This document shows, in pieces, positions 26,503 through 35,946 of a DNA stretch of 64,000 bases. The position numbers and the translations under genes were made by a program. This DNA comes from Enterobacteriaceae bacterium LSJC7 (lineage in GTDB: Bacteria; Pseudomonadota; Gammaproteobacteria; Enterobacterales; Enterobacteriaceae), in the NCBI GenBank assembly GCA_000302695.1, contig AMFN01000022.1, forward strand, positions 55,954-119,953, in the 5' to 3' direction. Position 1 is the stretch's first letter; every line of letters begins with the position of its first letter. Under the pieces are notes generated by a model that was not told where the DNA came from, made no database searches, and worked only from the letters and a program-made list of their open reading frames with translations.

Positions 26503-27255
26503 ATGAACTCACGCCAGCAGCGTATTATGCAAATAGTGGGCGATCGCCAGAAAGTCAGCGTTGCCGAGCTTGCCAGCGCCACTGGCGTCTCTCTTGTCAC
26601 TATCCGCCATGACCTCAGCCAGTTAGAGAAAAACGCCTGGCTGCGCCGTGAGCACGGTTTTGCCATTCTCATCGACAGCGATGACACCGACGCGCGCATG
26701 CTCAACCATTTTGCGCACAAGCAGAGCCTGGCCGCGTATGCCGCCTCACTGGTGCAGGACGGCGAAACGGTGTTTATTGAAAGCGGCAGCACCAATGCTT
26801 TTCTGGCACGCCTGCTGGCATCAAGGCCTGGAATTACCATCATGACGGTCAGCGCGTACATCGCAAGGCTACTGCGCGACGGCCAGTGTGATGTGGTGAT
26901 GCTCGGCGGCAACCTGCAAAAAGGCACCGAGAGCATGGTCGGCCCACTTACGCGCATGGCGCTGGAGCAGGTGAACTTCAGCAAGGCGTTCATTGGCATT
27001 GATGGTTTTACTGCGCAAACCGGTTTTACCGGCCGCGATATGATGCGCGCCGATATCATCAACTGCGTGCTGGAAAAAGGTGCGCAGAATATCGTCATGA
27101 CCGACAGCGCCAAGTTTGGCCAGATTCACCCTCACCCGCTGGCAACAGGGGCGCAGGTCAACCTGGTCATCAGCGACAACCAGCTATCTGGTGCTCATGA
27201 AAAGACATTGCAGGATGCAGGTATCAGGGTGATAAAGACAGGCATCATACCTTGA
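26503..27255 (+). CDS. DeoR/GlpR-family transcriptional regulator
   Basis: 250 residues. The N-terminal helix-turn-helix (MNSRQQRIMQIVGDRQKVSV, then ELASATGVSLVTIRHDL) is typical of the family, followed by the sugar-phosphate sensor domain with ESGSTNAFLARLL, GGNLQKGTESMVGP and FIGIDGF motifs. The usual second recognition segment ends RR-HGFA. The start at 26503 has CAGG upstream; the longer open frame upstream overlaps pflF. As the last gene of the fsaA/pflEF locus it is the likely local regulator, responding to a phosphorylated metabolite; the effector is unknown. Confidence 0.9.
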   Translation: MNSRQQRIMQIVGDRQKVSVAELASATGVSLVTIRHDLSQLEKNAWLRREHGFAILIDSDDTDARMLNHFAHKQSLAAYAASLVQDGETVFIESGSTNAFLARLLASRPGITIMTVSAYIARLLRDGQCDVVMLGGNLQKGTESMVGPLTRMALEQVNFSKAFIGIDGFTAQTGFTGRDMMRADIINCVLEKGAQNIVMTDSAKFGQIHPHPLATGAQVNLVISDNQLSGAHEKTLQDAGIRVIKTGIIP

Positions 27256-27319
27256 TGGCCGGTATGCGTCGGCGGCTTTGCCCGACGTGAGAAACGCAGC
27301 AACGTTTAACAGGGTTGAC

Positions 27320-27454
27320 GCCGCGCCCGACCTTGTGCAGCGGTTTAATCATGGTCAGAATTTCCCAGGTTTTATCGCTGTGCTTGCGGATCAGGGCAAA
27401 TTCTTTGTCGGTGAGGTTGCCTTGCTTTTTCAGAACAGGCAGGTAGATATGATG
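27320..27454 (-). pseudogene. Remnant of an HD-GYP-type gene
   Basis: A minus-strand open stretch with no start codon, preceded by stops, encodes a segment including LKKQGNLTDKEFALIRKHS and DKTWEIL. This resembles the part of HD-GYP cyclic-di-GMP phosphodiesterases just after the first catalytic His/Asp residues. No upstream or downstream domain parts were found within about 150 bp either side. It is best read as a decayed fragment left by deletion in an accessory region. Confidence 0.35.
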
Positions 27455-27770
27455 TTATCACGCAGGGAAAGTCAGCAACTTTCAAATTATTGCCATAAAA
27501 CGAAAGCTGCGCACGCTATTATTAGCCTGGCTAACCGACATTCTGGCAAAACGTATTGCTTCTGGAAAAGAACATTATCTGCTGTTAAGCATTGTGTTAT
27601 AACAAGGTTAAACAGACGGATAACCTATGCGCGACAGGACGATTTATAGCACAGAGTAATAGTATTCAGAAAAAATAATTTTTATTTACGGCTCACAATG
27701 ATTAACCGCGCCGTAATAAGATACTCACCCGAATAATCTTTTTAACCTGTTATTGGCTACCTGCACACGC
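27455..27770. other. AT-rich stretch with no recognisable feature
   Basis: About 315 bp between the HD-GYP-like remnant and the LuxR-like gene. No protein-like frame with a ribosome site, no strong hairpin and no repeat was found. Confidence 0.5.
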
Positions 27771-28424
27771 TCAGGCAAACCGATGCTCTACTTCGTAGTG
27801 CAGTGTCTCAAAGAGCCAACGCTGGGTACTACGCGCCGTGCGTTGTGTATTAATCAGGCTCAGGCTTGGGTGGTCAAAAATCATCAGGAATTTCAACGTG
27901 ACCCAGAACTGAAGCGTACTCTGGCTGTTTACTTTTGCCATTATCAGACGTTTGCGATTCGACACCGACTTCACGCCGCAGTTGTCCTTACGCGCAATTT
28001 TTTTGGCACACAGGCAGGAAAGGTAATCAGTAATAAACGCCATTTCTCCCGAAGTAAAGGTTAGCGCTGGAAAATGGCACTCTGCCATCGACTCTTTTCT
28101 GTCATGACTCACCAGCGTATTTTTTATATTACGCCTCAGGTTTTCGTAATCACTGTCCAGGCAAAGGAATTTATTACGAAGTGCGGGCAAGAAATTAATA
28201 ATGATGGAATAATAAAATGCCGAACACAAAATAATATCGTAGTCATTAATATCAATATCGCTGAAGATTGCCAGCTCATCTACCGGGTTTTTAGCCATCA
28301 CAACCTGAATGCGTAATAAATGCAGGTTACGCCACGGCATCTCTGCTTTTATTTGCTGCAGTATGTTCTGCAACGCAATACCGATAAACGTGTTATCGCA
28401 GGTAATTTGATATTCACCAACCAT
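27771..28424 (-). CDS. LuxR-type DNA-binding regulator, divergent
   Basis: 217 residues. The C-terminal part (about 125-190) has a weakly conserved LuxR/GerE helix-turn-helix: LTFTSGEMAFITDYLS, then KIARKDNCGVKSVSNRKRLI. The N-terminal part may be a degenerate receiver-like domain (DYDIILCSAFYY) without an obvious phospho-acceptor set. The start is ATG 28424 because GGAGAG lies 5 bases upstream; the frame is open for 28 codons before it. It lies in AT-rich DNA with a pseudogene on one side and a small membrane protein on the other, so it looks acquired. Targets are unknown. Confidence 0.65.
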   Translation of the reverse strand: MVGEYQITCDNTFIGIALQNILQQIKAEMPWRNLHLLRIQVVMAKNPVDELAIFSDIDINDYDIILCSAFYYSIIINFLPALRNKFLCLDSDYENLRRNIKNTLVSHDRKESMAECHFPALTFTSGEMAFITDYLSCLCAKKIARKDNCGVKSVSNRKRLIMAKVNSQSTLQFWVTLKFLMIFDHPSLSLINTQRTARSTQRWLFETLHYEVEHRFA

Positions 28425-28694
28425 ACGTACTCTCCAGATGGCATCAGGCCGCTGCCTGCCAGCGTCCAGCAACGGCGAAGCTGCCAGCTCGGGCATTAAA
28501 CACGGCATATAACACCACCGAAATTATTTTTTGTAAACAAATCACCTAATTAAAAGCTATAATTAAATCAATAAAACTGATTTTTATTAAACATATAGGA
28601 TTAAGTTTCACAAGATGAGAGTGGAGGTGAGGAAAACCATCACTTCCGCTGGCCGGGAGACAGGACAAATACGTTTAAAAAACGCCAGTCGCTT

Positions 28695-28722
28695 TTTGCG
28701 TATCACGAATGTTATACGCAAA
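28695..28722. promoter_or_regulatory. Inverted repeat in an AT-rich gap
   Basis: TTTGCGTAT at 28695-28703 and ATACGCAAA at 28714-28722, perfect 9-bp arms 10 bases apart (centre spacing about two helical turns). It lies upstream of the LuxR-like gene and downstream of the small membrane gene. An operator is possible. The rest of 28425-28782 shows nothing else. Confidence 0.4.
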
Positions 28723-28782
28723 CATAATAAAAGGCGTAAAAACAAAACAAATAGTTAACAACATAACCACAACAAAACAATA

Positions 28783-28811
28783 ATCCCCGGAAAACCCACG
28801 CTTCCGGGGAT
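28783..28811 (-). terminator. Terminator of the small membrane-protein gene
   Basis: Perfect 10-bp stem ATCCCCGGAA / TTCCGGGGAT with a 9-base loop, 16 bp past the stop on the minus strand and followed by a T-rich stretch (ATTGTTTTG). Confidence 0.7.
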
Positions 28812-28827
28812 ACATTAGGTTGTACCG

Positions 28828-29124
28828 TCAGGGCACAGTAAGGGCAAGCGAGAAGAAAATAAACAGAATACCGACCGCCGCCATCCATGCAGCTCCCGTT
28901 TTCTCTTCAGAAAGCGACAGCAAAACGTTGGTACAGACCTGTTTTAACAACCAGATAACGCAGAATACAGAAAGAACAACGGCGAACGCCAGCGTGAGTC
29001 TTGCTGTATATAAATTAATGATCGAGCTTCCCCCGTAAATACCGAGAACGGTAACAGGAATAAATATCTTAAACATGGTAAATCCATCTACCTGTACGTT
29101 GAACCGCGAGTAGATTATCGCCAT
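28828..29124 (-). CDS. Small inner-membrane protein, unknown
   Basis: 98 residues with three hydrophobic segments (about 18-38, 44-64 and 79-97), so a small integral membrane protein. ATG 29124 is supported by AGGAAAGG 4 bases upstream; an alternative ATG (MFKIF) lies at 29076. It carries its own terminator. I recognise no family. It sits in AT-rich DNA next to the LuxR-like gene. Confidence 0.7.
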   Translation of the reverse strand: MAIIYSRFNVQVDGFTMFKIFIPVTVLGIYGGSSIINLYTARLTLAFAVVLSVFCVIWLLKQVCTNVLLSLSEEKTGAAWMAAVGILFIFFSLALTVP

Positions 29125-29521
29125 TTGCCTTTCCTGTCATCCAGAAATAAGCCATTGATGTCTGAATGTCGTAGCAAAATGTATTAGTTCAGAAGATAAG
29201 TGATTAATAAAACAAAACAGCGTTCGGCGCCACAGCGGGCAATTTTCAGAACTTAACGCTATAAAAACAGCAAATAATGATAAAAATCGTCGCAGTGAAG
29301 TGAACGTATAGATGTTAATCCAGTAACAGGCAAACCAGAAAGGGCATCACGTAGCCAATATTAAATAATGTAACGAAAAGAGAATGTGTGACGGCAGACC
29401 TCTGTTTAAATCCACATATGTATATTTAGACACCCAACTCAAAAGAATCGATAGCGCTTTATTTTGAATTTATCGCACTACGATCCTTTTATTGTTCAGC
29501 TCACCGAAATCCAATTGTGCA
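29125..29521. other. AT-rich intergenic region
   Basis: About 400 bp with no open frame supported by a ribosome site and no recognisable RNA. It separates the small membrane protein gene from the end of the ketone-body operon. Confidence 0.5.
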
Positions 29522-30292
29522 TTACTGTGCCACCCAGCCGCCATCCATATTCCATGCCACACCGCGCACCTGCTCCCCAGCTTCACTACATAAAAACAGC
29601 GTGAGGCTGCCAAGCTGCTCAGGTGTGACAAACTGGCGCGACGGTTGCTTCTCTGCCAGCAGGTCATCACGCGCCTGTTGCGGGTCATCGCCTGCCGTGA
29701 TGCGCCGGTCAATCTGCTGTTGTACCAGCGGAGTTAACACCCAGCCAGGGCATAGCGCATTGCAGGTCACCCCGGTTTGCGCGGTTTCCAGCGCAATCAC
29801 TTTCGTTAGCCCAACCAGCCCGTGTTTGGCTGCGACGTAGGCCGCCTTCTCTTTTGAGCCCACCAGCCCATGCACCGAGGCAATATTAATAATACGCCCC
29901 CAGTTACGCGCCTTCATTTGTGCCAGCGCCAGGCGACTGGTGTGAAAAGCAGAACTGAGGTTAATCGCAAGAATATCGTCCCACTTTGCGACCGGAAAAT
30001 GCTCTACCTCAGCCAGATGCTGGATACCCGCGTTATTCACCACAATATCCACGCCGCCAAACGCGTCCTGCGTGTAGCGCATCATGGCTTCAATCTGCGA
30101 CACATCTCGCAAATCTGCGTCATGGTAGCCGTGCCTGCCGCCGCTCGCCGCCAGTAGCGCCCGCGCCGGCGCCACATCGCCAAAACCGTTGAGCACCACG
30201 CTTGCTCCAGCCTGCGCCAGCGACTGCGCAATCCCTAAACCAATGCCGCTGGTCGAACCGGTAACCAGCGCCGTTTTACCGTTGAGATTCAT
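29522..30292 (-). CDS. 3-hydroxybutyrate dehydrogenase
   Basis: Short-chain dehydrogenase/reductase of 256 residues that should oxidise D-3-hydroxybutyrate to acetoacetate with NAD+. The nucleotide-binding TGSTSGIGLGIA, the NNAG motif (VNNAGIQHL) and the catalytic Ser-Tyr-Lys (ASVHG; YVAAKHG) are present. The segment LCPGWVLTPLVQQQI is typical of 3-hydroxybutyrate dehydrogenases. The start is ATG 30292 with GGGAA upstream. It is the last gene of an operon with thiolase and CoA-transferase genes, which supports the assignment. Confidence 0.9.
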   Translation of the reverse strand: MNLNGKTALVTGSTSGIGLGIAQSLAQAGASVVLNGFGDVAPARALLAASGGRHGYHDADLRDVSQIEAMMRYTQDAFGGVDIVVNNAGIQHLAEVEHFPVAKWDDILAINLSSAFHTSRLALAQMKARNWGRIINIASVHGLVGSKEKAAYVAAKHGLVGLTKVIALETAQTGVTCNALCPGWVLTPLVQQQIDRRITAGDDPQQARDDLLAEKQPSRQFVTPEQLGSLTLFLCSEAGEQVRGVAWNMDGGWVAQ

Positions 30293-30337
30293 GTTTTTTC
30301 CCGTTTTGGCGGGCAATAAACGCCCGCCCGCTGCCTG

Positions 30338-31522
30338 TCAATCGCGCTCCACCGCCAGCGCCACGCCTTGCCCGCCGCCGACGCACAGCGTTGCCAGACC
30401 GCGTTTTGCCTTGCGCCGCTGCATTTCATAGAGCAGCGTGACCAGAATGCGACAGCCGGATGCCCCAATCGGATGCCCCAGCGCAATGGCGCCGCCGTTC
30501 ACGTTTACCCTGGCCTCATCCCAGCCCAGTTCCTGGCCCACCGCCAGTGCCTGCACAGCAAAGGCTTCATTGCCTTCTATCAGATCAAGCTCATCAATGC
30601 TCCAACCCGCTTTCTCCAGACAGCGCCGGGTGGCATACACCGGCCCGATGCCCATAAACGCCGGATCCACGCCCGCTGTGGCATAGGCCGCAATGCGCGC
30701 CAGCACCGGTAACTTCAGCGCCTGGGCTTTCTCTGCGCTCATCAGCATCACCGCCGCCGCGCCGTCGTTGAGCGAAGACGCATTGCCTGCCGTTACCGTA
30801 CCGCCGTCCTTGCGAAAGGCCGGGCGCAGGTGCGCCAGCGTTTCCAGGCTGGTCTGCGGCCTTGGCTGCTCATCAGTATCCACAATACGCGGTGGCTTTT
30901 TACCGTCCGGCACGGACAGCGGCACAATTTCCTGGCTGAAACGTCCAGCTTCACACGCCGCCGCCGCCCGCTGCTGTGAGCGCAGCGCATAAGCATCCTG
31001 CTGTTCGCGGCTGATGGCGTATTTTTCCGCGAGGTTTTCCGCCGTTATGCCCATGTGATAATCGTTAAAGACATCCCACAGGCCGTCATGAATAACGCTA
31101 TCCACCATGCTGGCGTGGCCCAGGCGTAAACCCGCGCGCGCGCCGTCAAGCAGATACGGTGACTGGCTCATGCTCTCCTGACCACCGGCAATGATGATAT
31201 CGGCATCGCCACAGCGTATGGCCTGCGCTGCCTGGAGAATGGCCTTAAGGCCGGAGCCACAGACTTTATTGAGCGTCACCGCCGGTACGCTATACGGCAG
31301 ACCCGCGTGAATGGCCGTTTGCCGCGCCGGGTTTTGTCCGCAACCCGCAGTGAGCACCTGGCCGAAAATAAGCTCATCTACCTGCTCCGGCGCAACGCCG
31401 GTTTGTGCCAGCACCGCACGGACGGCACAGGTGCCTAACTCCACTGCCGTGAGCGGTGCCAGCGCGCCGTGAAAACTGCCGACTGGCGTGCGTGCCGCAG
31501 CGACAATAACTACCTCTTTCAT
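30338..31522 (-). CDS. Acetyl-CoA C-acetyltransferase (thiolase)
   Basis: 394 residues. It cleaves acetoacetyl-CoA with CoA to two acetyl-CoA. The active-site Cys lies in [10 protein letters not shown], the His in [14 protein letters not shown], and the second Cys in [12 protein letters not shown] near the C-terminus. ATG 31522 has AAGGAG 5 bases upstream; two preceding GTG codons are in frame. It lies 9 bp after the CoA-transferase beta gene. AtoB-like, but placed with SCOT-type rather than AtoDA-type subunits. Confidence 0.93.
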   Translation of the reverse strand: MKEVVIVAAARTPVGSFHGALAPLTAVELGTCAVRAVLAQTGVAPEQVDELIFGQVLTAGCGQNPARQTAIHAGLPYSVPAVTLNKVCGSGLKAILQAAQAIRCGDADIIIAGGQESMSQSPYLLDGARAGLRLGHASMVDSVIHDGLWDVFNDYHMGITAENLAEKYAISREQQDAYALRSQQRAAAACEAGRFSQEIVPLSVPDGKKPPRIVDTDEQPRPQTSLETLAHLRPAFRKDGGTVTAGNASSLNDGAAAVMLMSAEKAQALKLPVLARIAAYATAGVDPAFMGIGPVYATRRCLEKAGWSIDELDLIEGNEAFAVQALAVGQELGWDEARVNVNGGAIALGHPIGASGCRILVTLLYEMQRRKAKRGLATLCVGGGQGVALAVERD

Positions 31523-31531
31523 CACCACTCC

Positions 31532-32188
31532 TTACGCAAAATGCATTTCGGGAACGCGGTCTGGCACCACCAGCCGACCGGCGGTTTTCGCTCTAATTTC
31601 TTCCACGCTCACACCAGGCGCTCGCTCGCGCAAAATAAACGCGCCGCCTTCAATTTCAAGGTAAGCAAGGTCAGTCAGCACGCGACGAATACAGCCTGCG
31701 CCGGTAAGCGGCAGCGTGCAGGCGTTCAACAGTTTGGACTCCCCACTTTTGGAGGCATGCGTCATCATCACAATGATATTTTCCGCACCGGCGACAAGAT
31801 CCATCGCGCCGCCCATGCCCTTAACCATTTTGCCGGGGATCATCCACGAGGCGATGTTGCCGCTCACATCCACCTCCAGCGCGCCCAGCACCGTGAGGTC
31901 AACATGGCCGCCGCGAATCATGGCGAACGACTGCGCGGAGTCGAAAATCGCCGCGCCGTGGCGCGCCGTGACCGTTTGTTTCCCGGCATTGATCATGTCG
32001 GCATCAAGCTCGGCCTCACTGGGAAACGCCCCCATGCCAAGCAGACCGTTTTCCGACTGCAACATCACGTCTACGCCATCCGGGACATAGTTAGCCACCA
32101 GCGTGGGAATGCCGATGCCCAGGTTAACGTAATAGCCGTCGCGCAGTTCGCGCGCCACGCGCTGCGCCATTTGTTCACGAGTAAGCAT
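31532..32188 (-). CDS. scoB: 3-oxoacid CoA-transferase, beta subunit
   Basis: 218 residues. With the alpha subunit it transfers CoA from succinyl-CoA (or acetyl-CoA) to acetoacetate. The catalytic glutamate is in the motif QSENGLLGMG. The GGHVDLTVLGALEVD and GKMVKGMGGAMDLV blocks are typical. AAGGAGG precedes the ATG and the gene starts 11 bp after the alpha gene. Confidence 0.92.
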   Translation of the reverse strand: MLTREQMAQRVARELRDGYYVNLGIGIPTLVANYVPDGVDVMLQSENGLLGMGAFPSEAELDADMINAGKQTVTARHGAAIFDSAQSFAMIRGGHVDLTVLGALEVDVSGNIASWMIPGKMVKGMGGAMDLVAGAENIIVMMTHASKSGESKLLNACTLPLTGAGCIRRVLTDLAYLEIEGGAFILRERAPGVSVEEIRAKTAGRLVVPDRVPEMHFA

Positions 32189-32199
32189 TGCCTGCCTCC

Positions 32200-32898
32200 T
32201 TATGCGCGCAGGGTGCGCTGTTCGATACGCTTTTCAAACGTGCCCTGAATCAGTCTGTCGACATAAATGCCTGGCGTGTGGATAGCTGCCGGGTCCAGCT
32301 CGCCCGGCGGCACAATCTCTTCAACCTCCACCACCGTGATGCGCCCGGCAGTCGCCATTAGCGGGTTAAAGTTCTGCGCCGTGTGGCGATAAATGACGTT
32401 GCCGTACCAGTCGGCCTTCCAGCCTTTCACAATGGCAAAGTCACCGGTGATGGCGCGCTCAAGGATGTAATGACGACCGTCGAACTCGCGCACCTCCTTG
32501 CCCTGCGCGACCGGCGTGCCGTAGCCGGTGGCGGTGTAAAAAGCCGGGATACCGGCACCACCGGCACGAATTTTTTCTGCCAGCGTGCCCTGCGGCGTCA
32601 GCTCCACTTCCAGCTCACCGCTAAGAAGCTGTTTTTCAAACAGCGCGTTCTCGCCTACGTAAGACGCCACCACTTTGCTTACCTGACGCGTTTCCAGCAG
32701 CACGCCGAGGCCGAAACCGTCCACGCCGCAGTTGTTGGAAACCACCGTCAGCCCGCTGACGGCGCGGCGACGGATTTCAGCAATCAGGTTCTCCGGGATA
32801 CCGCATAACCCAAATCCTCCCGCCAGCACCGTCATGTTGTTGCTGATGCCCTCCAGCGCTGCTTCATAGCTTGCAACGCGCTTATCCAGACCGGCCAT
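32200..32898 (-). CDS. scoA: 3-oxoacid CoA-transferase, alpha subunit
   Basis: 232 residues, first gene of the operon. The glycine-rich [13 protein letters not shown] and the [11 protein letters not shown] block identify the alpha subunit of succinyl-CoA:3-ketoacid CoA-transferase. It is longer at the C-terminus than AtoD and closer to ScoA. Strong SD GAGGGAAGG. The operon scoA-scoB-thiolase-dehydrogenase would carry 3-hydroxybutyrate to acetyl-CoA. It is divergent from a LysR regulator, with an AT-rich 145-bp region between them. Confidence 0.92.
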   Translation of the reverse strand: MAGLDKRVASYEAALEGISNNMTVLAGGFGLCGIPENLIAEIRRRAVSGLTVVSNNCGVDGFGLGVLLETRQVSKVVASYVGENALFEKQLLSGELEVELTPQGTLAEKIRAGGAGIPAFYTATGYGTPVAQGKEVREFDGRHYILERAITGDFAIVKGWKADWYGNVIYRHTAQNFNPLMATAGRITVVEVEEIVPPGELDPAAIHTPGIYVDRLIQGTFEKRIEQRTLRA

Positions 32899-33042
32899 TG
32901 CCCTTCCCTCTTAGTTGACGCATTTAGCGCATCATCAATGGCGCTCACTTATTTGTTAATTGAGTTTTTGTGAGCTATTCATTGGGAAAATTTATTAATT
33001 TATTGTTAATTGTTTTTTTCCAGCGAGTTACAGGAAGACAGC

Positions 33043-33951
33043 ATGAAGATGACCGTCAGACAGTTACGCGCGTTTTTAGCGGTAGCTCACACTCTGAACT
33101 TTGCGCAGGCCAGCGAGCGGCTCAGCCTCTCCCAGCCTGCGCTTAGCCTGGCCATTCGCGGGCTGGAAGAGGCGCTGGGCGGTGCGCTACTCAGGCGCAC
33201 CACCCGGCGGGTGATGCTCACCGCCGAAGGTGAGGCGTTTTTCCCCATGGCGCGCCAGCTACTGGCAGACTGGGATAACGCAGAAGAAGCGATGTGCCAA
33301 CGCTTTACGCTACAGCGCGGCAAAGTGTCGGTTGCCGCCATGCCCTCTTTTGCCAGCAACGCGCTGCCGCCGGTGCTGAAGACGTTTCGCGACTGCCACA
33401 GCGCCATTAACGTGACGGTACATGACGTCATCAATGAACAGGTGCTGGAAATGGTGCGCGATGGCCGCGTTGAGATGGGGATTGCGTTTGAACCAGGGCC
33501 GGACAGCACCCTGCATTTCACCGCGCTCACCAACGACCGCTTTGTCGCGGTGGTGCCTGCCGACTCACCACTCACCCAGCGCGGGCAGCTAAGCTGGCGT
33601 GACCTGATAAGCTGCGACTTTATCTCGTTGCAACGCCCGTCCGCGGTGCGGCTTTTACTGGAACAGACGCTGGCGCGCAGCGGTTATCATCTCGACGTCG
33701 CGTTTGAAAGCCACCAGCTGGTGACCGTCGGGCGCATGGTGGCAAGCGGGCTTGGGGTTAGCGCCGTGCCTGCGCTGTGCGCTCGCCAGATGGAAGAACT
33801 CGGTGCGGTCTGCCTGCCGCTCGCCCAGCCTGTTATTGAACGCCGCGTTGGTGTCATCCGCCGTGACCACGCGCCGCTGTCGGCCGCAGCCCAGGCGCTG
33901 CTTCACGCCCTGCGTGCGGCGTTCCCGGCATCTGGCGTGGTAAACGAGTGA
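33043..33951 (+). CDS. LysR-type regulator of the ketone-body operon (predicted)
   Basis: 302 residues. N-terminal helix-turn-helix (MKMTVRQLRAFLAVAHTLNF, then LSLSQPALSLAIRGLEEALG), followed by a type-2 periplasmic-binding-like effector domain. ATG 33043 has AGGA 7 bases upstream. It is divergent from scoA, the standard arrangement for a LysR activator and its target. The effector would be expected to be acetoacetate, 3-hydroxybutyrate or a CoA ester; that is inference from position. Confidence 0.9.
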   Translation: MKMTVRQLRAFLAVAHTLNFAQASERLSLSQPALSLAIRGLEEALGGALLRRTTRRVMLTAEGEAFFPMARQLLADWDNAEEAMCQRFTLQRGKVSVAAMPSFASNALPPVLKTFRDCHSAINVTVHDVINEQVLEMVRDGRVEMGIAFEPGPDSTLHFTALTNDRFVAVVPADSPLTQRGQLSWRDLISCDFISLQRPSAVRLLLEQTLARSGYHLDVAFESHQLVTVGRMVASGLGVSAVPALCARQMEELGAVCLPLAQPVIERRVGVIRRDHAPLSAAAQALLHALRAAFPASGVVNE

Positions 33952-34009
33952 CCTCGCCGGGGCTAATCAGGTAACATTGCCTACGTTTTCTGACTCAAGG
34001 AGAAAAAGG

Positions 34010-34537
34010 ATGACACGAGTTTCAGTAAAGAAGGCCGGACTGATGGGCATAGCACTGCTTGCCCTTGCCGGTTGTGATAATGGAAATAACAAACAAACGC
34101 TGGCCTGGATTGATGTATCCAGCGCGGTAAACTCTGAAGCGTTACTCCAGCAGGAAAAAGCGCGTAACGCAGAAGTGCAAAAGCTGCTTCAGAGCGTAGA
34201 GAGCACCGCCAAATCGCGCTACGAGGCGATGGATAAAGAGACTCGCCAGCGCGCAATGGAAGCCGACGCGGCACTGCTGAACAGCGAGTGGCAGATTGAG
34301 CAGGCAAGAACGCGCAAAATCGTGATTGATGCCATCGTGCAGGCGGCAGAAGACTACCGCAAACAGCACAATATCAGTCTGGTTGTTGATAAAACGCAAA
34401 TGGTGGCAGCCGATCCGGCGCTGAACATCACCGATGCCGTTACCGCCAGCCTGAAAGATAAAAAAATCGACTTCGGCCAACTGCCGGACGTCAAAATGAA
34501 GCCTGAGCAGGATAAAACCAAACCTGCGGCAAAATGA
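34010..34537 (+). CDS. Skp/OmpH-like periplasmic lipoprotein
   Basis: 175 residues. The lipoprotein signal MTRVSVKKAGLMGIALLALAGC has lipobox LAGC. The mature region resembles Skp/OmpH: an initial beta strand (TLAWIDVSSAV), a long helical hairpin (about 45-115) and the closing block NISLVVDKTQMV followed by ITDAV. Skp is a soluble chaperone for outer-membrane proteins; here the family member is lipid-anchored. The start at 34010 is preceded by AAGGAGAAAAAGG. No partner gene is adjacent. The chaperone role is inferred. Confidence 0.72.
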   Translation: MTRVSVKKAGLMGIALLALAGCDNGNNKQTLAWIDVSSAVNSEALLQQEKARNAEVQKLLQSVESTAKSRYEAMDKETRQRAMEADAALLNSEWQIEQARTRKIVIDAIVQAAEDYRKQHNISLVVDKTQMVAADPALNITDAVTASLKDKKIDFGQLPDVKMKPEQDKTKPAAK

Positions 34538-34545
34538 TCTCCCCC

Positions 34546-34575
34546 AACGGGCGGCTATCCGGCTGCCCGTTTCAT
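34546..34575 (+). terminator. Hairpin after the Skp-like lipoprotein gene
   Basis: 10-bp stem AACGGGCGGC / GCTGCCCGTT (one G-U pair) with a 6-base loop, 8 bp past the stop and followed by a short TTTC. A weak terminator. Confidence 0.6.
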
Positions 34576-34725
34576 CGGCAAGTTTTATTGCCAGCCAACG
34601 AAAAAACTTTCCACTATCTTAAACGGCAATTAATAGTTCGATATTTCATTGAACACGCTGGTTTATGGTAGATTTCACCGCACAAAACATTCCGATACGC
34701 TTTCAAACCAGATTAATTACCCGTT

Positions 34726-35910
34726 ATGAGAACGTTAGCCAGCCGTCATCTGCTGCTGATGCTTATTCTGCTGGTCGCAGTTGGGCAGATGGCACAAACC
34801 ATTTATATTCCGGCGATTGCCGGTATCGCACAAAGCCTTAACGTACGTGAAGGTGCCGTACAGGGCGTGATGGCCGCTTACCTGCTGACCTACGGCGGTT
34901 CGCAGTTGATCTACGGTCCCGTCTCTGACCGTGTAGGCCGCCGCCCGGTGATTCTGCTCGGCATGGCGATTTTTATGGCCGCCACGGTGGTTGCCCTCAC
35001 GACCCACAGCCTGACGGTACTGATTACCGCCAGCGCATTGCAGGGCTGCGGCACCGGCGTGGCGGGCGTGATGGCGCGAACGCTGCCGCGCGATCTGTAT
35101 GAAGGCCCGGCGCTGCGCCATGCCAACAGTCTGCTGAATATGGGTATTCTGGTCAGCCCGCTGCTGGCACCGCTAATTGGCGGCCTGCTGGATACCGCCT
35201 GGGGCTGGCGCGCCTGCTACGCCTTTCTGCTTATCGCCTGCCTGGTTGTCACCCTGAGCCTGTTTTTCCTGATGCCGGAAACCCGGCCAGCGCAGGCACC
35301 GCGCACGCGCCTGCTCACCAGTTACCGCACGCTGTTAGGCAACCTGCCGTTTAACTGCTATCTGCTGATGCTGATTGGCGGCCTCGCAGGTGTGGCAGTC
35401 TTTGAGGCCAGCTCTGGGGTGCTGCTGGGCGCGGTGTTGGGTTTTGATAGCCTGTCGGTCAGCATTCTGTTTATTCTGCCGATCCCGGCGGCCTTCTTTG
35501 GGGCCTGGTTTGCCGGACGCCCTGAGCGACGTTTCAATTCGCTGATGTGGCAGGCGGTGATGAGCTGCGTGCTGGCGGGCGTGATGATGTGGATCCCCGG
35601 CTGGTTGGGCGTGATGAATGTCTGGACCCTGCTGATTCCGGCGGCGCTGTTTTTCTTTGGCGCAGGCATGCTATTCCCGCTGGCGACCAGCGGCGCGATG
35701 GAGCCGTTTCCGTTTCTTGCAGGCACGGCGGGCGCGCTGATTGGTGGGCTGCAAAACAGCGGTGCCGGTGCGCTGGCCTCCTTTTCTGCCACACTGGCGC
35801 AAAACGGCCAGTTCAGCCTCGGAATGCTGATGACGGCCATGGCGATGGTGATTCTGCTGTGCTGGTTGCCGCTTGCACACCGCGAACAGCGCCACGGCCA
35901 GGCCGTTTAA
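34726..35910 (+). CDS. emrD: Multidrug efflux MFS transporter EmrD
   Basis: 394 residues with 12 predicted membrane segments. It is very close to E. coli EmrD, a proton-driven exporter of hydrophobic drugs and uncouplers, and the same length. The MFS motif A between TM2 and TM3 reads GPVSDRVGRRP. LLNMGILVSPLLAPLIGG and the SGAMEPFPFLAGTAGALIGG block near the end are conserved. The neighbours yidG and yidH match the E. coli emrD region. Confidence 0.95.
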   Translation: MRTLASRHLLLMLILLVAVGQMAQTIYIPAIAGIAQSLNVREGAVQGVMAAYLLTYGGSQLIYGPVSDRVGRRPVILLGMAIFMAATVVALTTHSLTVLITASALQGCGTGVAGVMARTLPRDLYEGPALRHANSLLNMGILVSPLLAPLIGGLLDTAWGWRACYAFLLIACLVVTLSLFFLMPETRPAQAPRTRLLTSYRTLLGNLPFNCYLLMLIGGLAGVAVFEASSGVLLGAVLGFDSLSVSILFILPIPAAFFGAWFAGRPERRFNSLMWQAVMSCVLAGVMMWIPGWLGVMNVWTLLIPAALFFFGAGMLFPLATSGAMEPFPFLAGTAGALIGGLQNSGAGALASFSATLAQNGQFSLGMLMTAMAMVILLCWLPLAHREQRHGQAV

Positions 35911-35946
35911 CCTCGCCACTCACGGCGGCGCGTCTGTGCCGCCGGT

